From contig NZ_NAPS01000001.1 in NCBI RefSeq assembly GCF_004323185.1, positions 1,206,788-1,262,263 of the forward strand: 55,476 bases of DNA. Direction: 5' to 3'. The notes under the pieces were generated by a model that saw nothing but the letters and a program-made list of their open reading frames with translations, did not search any database and had not been told where the DNA came from. This DNA is from Westiellopsis prolifica IICB1 (GTDB lineage: Bacteria > Cyanobacteriota > Cyanobacteriia > Cyanobacteriales > Nostocaceae). A program made the translations under genes and the position numbers. Position 1 is the first letter of the stretch. The number at the start of each line of letters is the position of its first letter. Below are positions 35,801 through 42,597 of this stretch, piece by piece.

Positions 35801-36443
35801 CGGTATGATTGTGAAATATTTGGGTGATGGGATGATGGCAATTTTCCCTAACAGTGCAGATGATGCAGTCCAAGCAGGAATCACCAAACTGCGACGAGTT
35901 CATGAGTATAACCAAGAGCGAGCAAACAAAGGTTATGCACCCCTGCAAATCGGTATTGGTATCCATGTTGGTCATATGATGGTGGGAATGGTGGGAGAAG
36001 AAAACCGGATGCAAGGCGATGCTTTTTCAGATAATGTCAACCTTACGGCACGTTTAGAAGGTTTAACCAAGTTTTACGGCGTGTCTATGTTGATTTCTGA
36101 ACAAGTCTTGGAAAAATTGAGCGATCCCAGTCAATATCAAATTCGATTTTTAGACCGAGCAATAGTTAAAGGTAGAAAAGAAGCGATCGCAGTCTATGAA
36201 GTCATGGACGGTGAAACAGAAGAAATTAAAGCCTTGAAGTTTCAAACACAATCAGATTTTGAACAAGGACTAGAATATTACCGTCGTCGCCAATTTCCCG
36301 AAGCTCAAAGATACTTTGAACAAGTTTTAGCAGTCAATCTTTCAGATAAAACAGCAGCACTTTACCTAGAGCGAGTTAATCAATTAATGGAACAAGGTGC
36401 GCCGGAAAACTGGAATGGTGTTTGGACATTCAGCGAGAAATAA
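32820..36443 (+). CDS. PAS-pseudo-histidine kinase-Cache-HAMP-adenylate cyclase
   Basis: 1207 aa. Coiled coil (10-75), PAS (70-180), HisKA-like (203-268), HATPase (320-437), linker, TM (507-530), large periplasmic Cache-like sensor (535-835), TM (842-864), HAMP (865-918), class III cyclase (950-1125) and a TPR-like tail (1143-1190). The H-box reads TSNQLSTPL, so the acceptor His is Asn217, whereas the ATP-binding boxes VDNAIEF, DTGKGI and KGLGLSI are kept. In the cyclase, metal ligands D959 and D1003 (KYLGDG), base-selecting K999 and D1071, and catalytic N1074 and R1078 are all present, so it should make cAMP. The kinase module and cyclase both face the cytoplasm, on either side of the sensor. 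ATG 32820 is the only good start. Confidence 0.92.
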   Translation: MRAESSNFSSSLNLEQLVLEISDLNQELEQVKQEKAELEALVQTITEHSDVVAKELQQKAEQAKRESEDRFQVIAEATPATVIISQLASGKILYANTAASSMLDLPKEELLNRQTLDFYYQAGDREKLLNIFRKHGSLRNYEVQWKKANGTSFWAAISLQSFVFNGSEALLGTVLDITKRKQAEVDRIRFTQQLKEKNAQLQRLNKLKDEFLINTSNQLSTPLEGLVNTAKSMLEGGMGEVSPSQRKSLQNLTQSGYQLLNRINNIREFSKLRHGDIKLQLQSVDLHQIAETVLESMRPLIDQKNLELLNSIPVKSTSAYADPVRLQQILQILVDNAIEFTPTGQIEISISALEVEDPQNTSHIAISVYDTGKGIAEDELTEISELFQQAEHLATRQAGSKGLGLSIIKALVELHGGKITIESTVGVGTRLTFTLPKNISLIPSGAIAPSNHIPGSTPSLPTRNAVSFQTAKKTRPVKTAVATVNKTQQQNQRTRNKFIRGLSKIPLRVILIVPFVVQVVGAVGLVGYISFKNGQEAVDDLATQLMSEITARIEQNLRTYLETPHQINQSNENAIKLGLINTQNLQPWEKYLWQQVQSYPYINFIKFTNKNGQERTGEKLENGTLLINAIDKFTNFDFYSYNTNTTGDRTTVAAIFKGFDTRKGAWYIDAGKAGKPTWSSVYISLLEPVLLISASQPVYDSTGKQLQGVLNTSLRLNSIGRFLNSLKIGKSGQAFIVEHDGTLLATSTKEKPFRTQGNVRKRFKAVDSNDSVTKTTARYLATHFRDFNQIKNSQKLNIEIENKQQYIKVMPFQDNKGLHWLIVVVVPETDFMAQINTNNQTTIVLCIATLIVAIIIGIFTSRWVTEPLVRLNFAAKDIAKGEWDKTVDIERADEVGELAKTFNYMAGQLKKSFETLENQNNAIVRFFPHEYLKFLQKKSVVNVQLGDHVSKEMAVMFSDIRSFTTISESMTPQENFDFVNAYLRRVSPEIRNHNGMIVKYLGDGMMAIFPNSADDAVQAGITKLRRVHEYNQERANKGYAPLQIGIGIHVGHMMVGMVGEENRMQGDAFSDNVNLTARLEGLTKFYGVSMLISEQVLEKLSDPSQYQIRFLDRAIVKGRKEAIAVYEVMDGETEEIKALKFQTQSDFEQGLEYYRRRQFPEAQRYFEQVLAVNLSDKTAALYLERVNQLMEQGAPENWNGVWTFSEK

Positions 36444-36450
36444 TCCAATG

Positions 36451-36473
36451 TTATAAAAACACAGGTTTTATAA
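36451..36473. terminator. bidirectional hairpin between convergent genes
   Basis: TTATAAAAAC / GTTTTATAA inverted repeat spanning the stop of the Uma2 gene and the end of the cyclase transcript. Confidence 0.45.
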
Positions 36474-37085
36474 AGCACCATTAAAAATCTGATTAGCAGT
36501 CAGTTTCAAATCTGGAAAACTAGGAGATATAATACGTTCTGAATTTCTAAATTGAGTGACTTGATATTCTTCATCAACTAGATAATAAATAGAAATGGTT
36601 GGTTGTTTAGGATTACCAATAAATTTTCTTGCTCCTAAAGCTGCATAATCAACAATCCAATATTCGCGAATCTTCATTGCTTCATAATTTCCCAATTTCG
36701 TGTAATAATCATCTTCCCAATTTGTACTCACAACTTCGACAATCAAAGGAATGGATTCACTTTGAGTCACAGTAGATTCTTTTTCCCACAATTCCTCGTT
36801 GTGTAAATTAGCATCGTTGATTAATACGATATCCGGTGAATAACCTGATGATTTTCTTGGAGGTTTTACTAATGCTGTTTTGGGGATAAAATATGGCAAT
36901 TTCAAACGTTTATATTCAACAGTAATTTCCCCTGCTAAAAATCCCGTAACTTTTTCATGCTTTCCACTCGGCTGAGGCATTTCTACAATTATTCCATCGT
37001 GTAATTCGTAACGCTTCCCGGCATTTTCTGGCAGCCATTCGATAAATTCTTCAAAGGTAAATAGTTTAGGTAAAGCTTGAGCCAT
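36468..37085 (-). CDS. Uma2-family endonuclease-like protein (DUF820)
   Basis: 205-aa protein of the Uma2/DUF820 family, very abundant in cyanobacteria and built on the PD-(D/E)XK nuclease fold. The core reads GKRYELHDGIIVEMPQPSG, then SGYSPDIVLINDA (the Asp), IPLIVEVVSTNWEDDYYTKLGNYE (E-x-V and the downstream Lys) and IREYWIVDY. These are the usual nuclease-like positions, but biochemical activity is not established for most members. I chose ATG 37085 because GGAGGTTTTT precedes it; an upstream ATG at 37148 adds 21 residues that include this ribosome site. Confidence 0.88.
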   Translation of the reverse strand: MAQALPKLFTFEEFIEWLPENAGKRYELHDGIIVEMPQPSGKHEKVTGFLAGEITVEYKRLKLPYFIPKTALVKPPRKSSGYSPDIVLINDANLHNEELWEKESTVTQSESIPLIVEVVSTNWEDDYYTKLGNYEAMKIREYWIVDYAALGARKFIGNPKQPTISIYYLVDEEYQVTQFRNSERIISPSFPDLKLTANQIFNGAL

Positions 37086-37244
37086 ATAAAAACCTCCGCT
37101 TGTTTTGACATTACCATTTCTAGCGTCGGAATTGATTAGTTTAACCAATCATTCTTTCATGGTACAAGAAAGCGGATAAATCCTGGGATGATCCGCCATC
37201 CAAAATCTAAAATCTAAAATTGTTTTGTCTTTCAGAGAATGAGC

Positions 37245-38639
37245 TTAATCTTGCATTCCCGCATACAGCAGCCGTACAAATAAACGCACACCATCATCAT
37301 TCTTTAAAGTTGAATAAGATGGAGCTTCGCTATTACCGATCGCTCGCAAATCAGATAATAGTTCTGGGTGGAATTGGCAAGTAAAGGAACGACGAATTTT
37401 TTTAGTTTCAAAGTCTTTGTAGTTAATACAGGTTGCTGAACATTCTGTGACTATTTCACCATCAACTGCTGTTGAGCAGAGAATTTCTACAGAATCGGGA
37501 AGTTGTATTAGCCATGATAAAGGACTTCCAGCAATGATTTGCCGATAAGGAACGATCGCGTCATGAATACTGCGGTAAGCCCAATTAGCAAACAGTATTG
37601 CTTCCTCGTTGACTTCATCAGAGTGGAACATCGAAATCGAAACTTCTCGCTCATACTGAATTGTCGTGTCAATCACACCTTCGTGAGTGTCAGATGTCAC
37701 ATCATGAGCATAAATAACTTCCCAAGGAATACTTAAAGCATCGCCATCAGGAGACTGATAAGGTAACAAAACACGAGCGCCAACTTCCTTCGTTTCGTTG
37801 AGTGCAACCGCAAAATGGGCATCATTCCAACCGGAAGCAACTAAACGACCATCACGTTTTTTTACTTGCAGTGTCTTGCCTAGATCTTTGATCCGCAGGC
37901 ATACTGCTTGCAATGATTTTAAAGCTTTACCATCGCGATCGCGCTCTAAAGTTTTCAAGCTTAGTACTTGTTCGACTGCTTTGCGAATCAGTCGGATATG
38001 ACATTCAGCAGCTAATTGATGACCCAAACAGATAAATATTGCTGGCGCGCTGGTAGGCGATCGCGAAATGAGTAATTTTTCTACCAATGCAAACATATCT
38101 TCTCGTGGACATGCTGGATATGTCCATCCCGATGGATCGTACACCGATGGGTCGCCTCCTTCCACTACTACCGCATAGCCAGAAGTAATTGCTGGAACCA
38201 CTAAATCCACATCTATCACTCCTGTTGACCAAGCAGGGAGCAATACAGAGTCCATATCAGCAACTTTCTGAGCAATGTAAGCAACATTTCTAGAAGCCCG
38301 CACTTCTTCGCCAAGAGCATTAATCCCTACTTGATGCCAGGGTTCAATAATAGTTATAGAATTGCGGAACAAATTGGGATGCAACAACAGAAATTCAAAA
38401 TCTTCCCTTGAATTTATGACTTTTTCTAAAGGTTGGGCGTGTCCCCATTCAAAAATGCCATCAGCAGCAAATAATGGTTTTTCCGCAAGTGGATCAACAG
38501 AAGTTCTATCTGCCAAAAAACGACCTAACAAAATATGTACAGACTCAAAATCTGACCTACCTTCATGTAAAAAGCCAGAAGTTAATCTCCAGTCGGTTGT
38601 TGTAATTTGATGATCCTGAAATTTACTAGCTATATTCAT
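37245..38639 (-). CDS. atypical class I glutamine amidotransferase-like protein
   Basis: 464 aa; no named family recognised. A class I glutaminase triad is visible. VVVEGGDPSVYD (157-168) matches the oxyanion-strand motif GGPxSVYD, FICLGHQLAA (202-211) is the nucleophile elbow with Cys204, and CQFHPELLSDL (421-431) carries His424 and Glu426. About 220 residues separate Cys and His, against roughly 90 in ordinary enzymes, so a large domain is inserted in the glutaminase fold. The inserted part has RVLLPYQSPDGDALSIPWEVIYAHD. No synthase partner is adjacent. It may hydrolyse glutamine or a gamma-glutamyl compound, or act on something else. Confidence 0.72.
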   Translation of the reverse strand: MNIASKFQDHQITTTDWRLTSGFLHEGRSDFESVHILLGRFLADRTSVDPLAEKPLFAADGIFEWGHAQPLEKVINSREDFEFLLLHPNLFRNSITIIEPWHQVGINALGEEVRASRNVAYIAQKVADMDSVLLPAWSTGVIDVDLVVPAITSGYAVVVEGGDPSVYDPSGWTYPACPREDMFALVEKLLISRSPTSAPAIFICLGHQLAAECHIRLIRKAVEQVLSLKTLERDRDGKALKSLQAVCLRIKDLGKTLQVKKRDGRLVASGWNDAHFAVALNETKEVGARVLLPYQSPDGDALSIPWEVIYAHDVTSDTHEGVIDTTIQYEREVSISMFHSDEVNEEAILFANWAYRSIHDAIVPYRQIIAGSPLSWLIQLPDSVEILCSTAVDGEIVTECSATCINYKDFETKKIRRSFTCQFHPELLSDLRAIGNSEAPSYSTLKNDDGVRLFVRLLYAGMQD

Positions 38640-38899
38640 CTATCTAAAATCAAGCTATTAGTATACTTTTTAGAAAAATACTATTATTTGCTTGCTAATT
38701 TGGAAAATTTTTCATTTCCTTAATTACCCCTACAGCGTGTATATTTGTGGTGTTTATATTAAGCTTTGTATATTAAGTTATAAGTATATTGTTTTTTAAA
38801 AGTTAAATTTAAGCTAAAAAAGATTAACTAAAGTTTAAGATACATATAGTAGTAAATAAAATTACTTTTATAATTTCATGTTTCAATTTCAAAATTATC
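38640..38899. other. AT-rich divergent intergenic region
   Basis: Very AT-rich, between the amidotransferase-like gene and the polytopic membrane protein, which are transcribed away from each other. Both promoters must lie here, but I see no clear consensus, repeat or gene. Confidence 0.5.
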
Positions 38900-39655
38900 G
38901 TGGTAGTAAAATTGACATTGTCTGTTTCTCCTAAAAAGGTTGCCTTAGTCTTGACTATCGTAGTTATATGCTTAAGCCTTGTCAGCATCGCTGGGCAATT
39001 TTCTAGATATATTATCGGTCGTGGTAGTCTTTTTGGATTAGTAAGGTTGTTCAATGTGGCTGAGGATTCTAACATTCCTACATGGTACTCATCCATTACA
39101 CTATTATTTTGTTCGCTCCTGTTAGCATCCATTGCTACATCTCAAAAGCTCGCTCATGCTCGCTACATCCTCCATTGGAAAGTTTTATCAGCGATTTTTT
39201 TGTATCTATCTATAGACGAAGTCGCAATGATTCATGAGAATGCAGACGCAATACTAGGTTCAAGCATCAACAGAACAGGTTTTCTTTACTACGGTTGGGT
39301 TGCCGTTGGCATTCCCCTTACAATTATCTTTGTGCTGTCGTATCTAAAATTTTTGGCTCATCTTCCAAGAAAGATAAGGCTTTTATTTTTTGTTGCTGGT
39401 ACTATCTTCGTTAGCGGTGCAATCGGCACGGAAATGTTTGCCGGACGCTATGACGAACTCTACAGTTCTGCCAATATGAACTATGCAATGATTACAGCGG
39501 TTGAAGAGTTCTGCGAAATGTTTGGTATCGTTGTTTTCATATATGCCTTGCTCTCATATATGAATTTACATTTAACAGAAGTTAAGTTATGTATCCAAAA
39601 AACAGCAATGCAACCAAAACGGAGAGTCATTGATGGTGCAGATTTAAAATGGTAA
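38900..39655 (+). CDS. hypothetical polytopic membrane protein
   Basis: 251 aa with about six transmembrane helices (near residues 13-32, 61-80, 92-110, 128-150, 160-178 and 200-222) and a basic C-terminal tail. Acidic and histidine residues lie in or next to the membrane in two conserved-looking motifs, LYLSIDEVAMIHEN (about 97-110) and ITAVEEFCEMFGIVVF (about 199-214). These could bind a metal or form an active site. I do not recognise the family. GTG 38900 is the start used; no good ATG alternative exists near the first helix. Confidence 0.65.
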   Translation: MVVKLTLSVSPKKVALVLTIVVICLSLVSIAGQFSRYIIGRGSLFGLVRLFNVAEDSNIPTWYSSITLLFCSLLLASIATSQKLAHARYILHWKVLSAIFLYLSIDEVAMIHENADAILGSSINRTGFLYYGWVAVGIPLTIIFVLSYLKFLAHLPRKIRLLFFVAGTIFVSGAIGTEMFAGRYDELYSSANMNYAMITAVEEFCEMFGIVVFIYALLSYMNLHLTEVKLCIQKTAMQPKRRVIDGADLKW

Positions 39656-39764
39656 TACTCTACACCTATTGAAAGACAATCAAATTGCTAAAGAACTCTT
39701 AACATAAAAACAATGTGTGTAATAGACATCTGGTGAAATTAAATATGCGTTATCCAGAACCCTG

Positions 39765-39793
39765 GTAGAGACGTAGCACTGCTACGTCTCTAC
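39765..39793. repeat. GTAGAGACG hairpin repeat, TAGCA inner stem
   Basis: GTAGAGACGTAGCA / TGCTACGTCTCTAC, one of the most perfect members of the family. The text after it, TTTTTCACGCCTATGTCT, is shared with the copy downstream of thrC (about 53417-53436). Confidence 0.85.
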
Positions 39794-39889
39794 ATTCTTT
39801 TTCACGCCTATGTCTAATTAATTCTGTCTAAGTAGTTATATCTAGTTCGGATAATTAGTTATACTTCCCACAGTCATTGCACCCCTCCC

Positions 39890-40172
39890 CGCGTGCGGCT
39901 ACCGTGTACACACAAATCCTCTGATCCCCCTAAATCCCCCTTAAAAAGCAATACAGTTCAGTTAAGCAATTTTTTCCTTCTCTCTCTTCTTTCTCTGTGT
40001 CCTCTGCGCCTCTGCGGTTCATTAGAAAAAATGACTTAACCTTAACACCAAGCGTATTGCCTTAAAAAGAGGGACTTTGATTCTAGTTCCCCCTTTTCAA
40101 GGGGGGTTAGGGGGGATCAAAACGCCACTAGGCAACTTTATAAGACTTGTGTGTACACCATAGCCGCACGCG
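39890..40172. mobile_element. large palindromic repeat element, interrupted by family C
   Basis: The left end CGCGTGCGGCTACCGTG and TACACACAA pair with TTGTGTGTACACCATAG and CCGCACGCG at the right. Inside, CTGATCCCCCTAAATCCCCC pairs with GGGGGGTTAGGGGGGATC. A family C MITE (39949-40059) splits the left inner arm. There is no coding sequence. The gap from 39656 to 40262 holds only this, the hairpin above and GGGGCGGTTTTGGCG-type repeat sequence. Confidence 0.8.
39949..40059. mobile_element. MITE family C, copy 2
   Basis: 111 bp from CAATACAGTTCAGTTAAG to CTTAACACCAAGCGTATTG, with a perfect 10-bp target duplication CCTTAAAAAG (39939-39948, 40060-40069). Nearly identical to copy 1 at 21717, so both moved recently. 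Confidence 0.92.
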
Positions 40173-40262
40173 CTTAGGGGCGGTTTTGGCGTTAGACAAA
40201 ACCGGGGTGGGGTTCTCTGGGAATTATAAGTAATCAAGCGAACCTGATATAACCAGTAACTG

Positions 40263-42293
40263 TCAACTAACCCCTATTACCATTCCTACACTTTCATTTG
40301 CTAATCTATCTACTGCACATATGGCATAAGTTCCCGGTTCGACGGTTGCAAAGGTGGTGTTAGCAGGTAAAACTCGCTGGAGTGTCCAAGTATCGCCACT
40401 TTGTCTATAAACTGTCCAAGAACGAATCTGGCTGTTATCACCTGGCTTCCAAGTTAATTTACGGTTACTAACTTGTAGGGCTGTAGGCGGTGCGGGTGGT
40501 GTGGTGTTCTGCCAAGATAAAGTCGGAGGTAAGGCAGGTTTGTTGTAGAGTAACCCTAATTTATCAGCGATATCCTGACTATTGTCCATCAAAACACCGA
40601 CGTTAAAGAAAATATTTCCTAGTGACAACTGTCCAGCTTGGCTACGACTAATTTTCACCTGCTTTTCAATTTCGCCACTTTCTCGACTCTTGTTACTTGG
40701 TTCTGTAAGATTATTACCTGCATAAACGTGTCTTTGTTTGGTGTTAACCTCTGTCCACCACTTCAACAATGCAGAATAACTTTGTTGTGTTTGGTCGGTA
40801 CGCCAGTAAAGCTGGGGAGCAATATAATCAATCCAACCTTGTTCTAACCATTTCTTGGCATCGGCATACAGCACATTATAAGCGTCTAACCCAGTAATAC
40901 CAGCGGGTTGCCCAGGGCGATAGATACCAAAGGGACTAATGCCAAATTTAACGTAGGGTTTGGTTGCTTTAATTCCTTGCCACAGACGCTGTACCATTTT
41001 GTTCACATTGTCTCGACGCCAATCACTTAGGCTGAGTGTACCACCACTGGCTTTGTAGGCAGCGTAAGTTTTATCATCGGGGAAAGATTGATTCTCTATG
41101 GGATAGGGATAAAAATAATCATCTAAGTGAATAGCATCAACATCGTAGCGCTTCACTACATCTAGGATCACATTGTAAGCTCGATCCTGAACGATTTTCA
41201 GTCCTGGGTCCATCCAACGCTGAGTTTTCCACGGGTAAACGCATTCTGGATTGGTAGCTGCGATGTGGGGACGAACAGTTTTAGCTGGATTTGTGGAAGT
41301 GCTAGCCCGGTAAGGGTTAAACCAAGCATGAAGTTCGATATTGCGTTTGTGGCATTCAGCGATCGCAAACTCTAAAGGATCATAAAATGGATCTGGTGCT
41401 TTTCCCTGAGTTCCTGTTAACCAAGCACTCCATGGTTCCAATTGGGAAGCATACATAGCATCGCCCTCTGGTCGCACCTGAAATATCAAGGCATTAAAAT
41501 TGAGAGCGTCTAATTTTTCAATTATTTTGATTAACTCGGCTTTTTGCTGTGCAACAGAAAGTCCTGTTTGAGAAGGCCAATCACTATTCCACACACAAGC
41601 TACCCAAACTCCCCGAAACTCCCGGTTATGACTGACGATTGCAGCAGGTGTTGACGATAGATTTCCTGATTGATTTGCTGGTTCAGGAGCAACCACTATA
41701 TAGTTCGAGGAAATTTTCTCTGCCTTACCTTGATATACCAATGCTTGATAAACTATGGCTGCGACGTCAGCGCGGGTTGCTGCGACCTTGGGATTGAGTA
41801 TTTTCACGTTAGGAAAATTAGCTACTATCCCAGCACGAGTAGCGATCGCCACTGCATTTTTAGCATATTCTGGTATACTATTTGCATCGTTATAGATTAG
41901 GGGAAGTGTTAGTAATAAATCAGGCTTAATATTAGCACTTAGACCTAAGCCACTGACTAAAGATACCAAAACATCACCTTTAGCAATTCTATTATTGGGG
42001 CCGAAACTGCGATTAGGATAGCCAGATAGAAATCCGATTTCGTAAGCTTTTTGAATTGCATTTGCTGCCCAGTGGTTAGCAGGAACATCAGTAAACGGCA
42101 CATATTCCCGCTTACCAGGTAGGTTAAAAACTGTGGTAATGATGGCAGCAAACTCTGCACGAGTGACTGAGTTATCAGGACGAAACGTGCCATTGGGATA
42201 CCCATTTAAAATTTGGCGCTGGGCTAAAGCTTCAATAAAAGCACGGGCCCAATGATTTTGAATATCTGAAAAGCGAGTAGAAGTAGATACCAT
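40263..42293 (-). CDS. SLH-domain glycoside hydrolase-like protein (GHL10/DUF187)
   Basis: 676 aa. Three S-layer homology repeats occupy about residues 5-190 (FSDIQNHWARAFIEALAQR, GYPNGTFRPDNSVTRAEFAA and a second, third set). They are followed by a GHL10-type (beta/alpha)8 domain (about 225-580): FRGVWVACVWNSDWP, ALIFQVRPEGDAMY, ELHAWFNPYRAS and IHLDDYFYPYP, with acidic residues where catalytic ones are expected. A fibronectin III-like end follows (about 590-675). The family acts on cell-wall glycans. SLH domains would bind peptidoglycan or its secondary polymer, yet I see no signal peptide at the annotated ATG, so export route or start is open. Confidence 0.88.
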   Translation of the reverse strand: MVSTSTRFSDIQNHWARAFIEALAQRQILNGYPNGTFRPDNSVTRAEFAAIITTVFNLPGKREYVPFTDVPANHWAANAIQKAYEIGFLSGYPNRSFGPNNRIAKGDVLVSLVSGLGLSANIKPDLLLTLPLIYNDANSIPEYAKNAVAIATRAGIVANFPNVKILNPKVAATRADVAAIVYQALVYQGKAEKISSNYIVVAPEPANQSGNLSSTPAAIVSHNREFRGVWVACVWNSDWPSQTGLSVAQQKAELIKIIEKLDALNFNALIFQVRPEGDAMYASQLEPWSAWLTGTQGKAPDPFYDPLEFAIAECHKRNIELHAWFNPYRASTSTNPAKTVRPHIAATNPECVYPWKTQRWMDPGLKIVQDRAYNVILDVVKRYDVDAIHLDDYFYPYPIENQSFPDDKTYAAYKASGGTLSLSDWRRDNVNKMVQRLWQGIKATKPYVKFGISPFGIYRPGQPAGITGLDAYNVLYADAKKWLEQGWIDYIAPQLYWRTDQTQQSYSALLKWWTEVNTKQRHVYAGNNLTEPSNKSRESGEIEKQVKISRSQAGQLSLGNIFFNVGVLMDNSQDIADKLGLLYNKPALPPTLSWQNTTPPAPPTALQVSNRKLTWKPGDNSQIRSWTVYRQSGDTWTLQRVLPANTTFATVEPGTYAICAVDRLANESVGMVIGVS

Positions 42294-42597
42294 ATTAATC
42301 CCAGCTAGCTAGATTGATTTTAGTCAGCTTTGTGATTTTTTCGATGGTTTTGTTATGACTTTTTAGGTTTATCCAAAATCGTGCGATTCTGTTCCCTGTT
42401 CCCTGCTGTATTTCATTTACAAAATTTTTTGACATCATAGTTATGTACAATACAATTTCTTTAGAAATGCGATCGCGTTGATATTTTTGACTTATGACCA
42501 ATCATTCCTTGGTGGTACAAGAAAGCGGATAAATCCGTGGAACCAATCGGAAATCCACCCGTGCCTCGTCAATCCAAAATCCAAAATCCAAAATCGG
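42294..42597. other. intergenic region with ATCCAAAATCC repeat
   Basis: Divergent gap between the SLH protein and the hybrid kinase. Near 42571-42596 are three ATCCAAAATC units, a low-complexity repeat also seen near 1160, 10680 and 37200. They lie directly before the kinase ATG and leave little room for a normal ribosome site. An in-frame TTG at 42478 would add 40 residues that are mostly repeat translation, so it is not used. Confidence 0.55.
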
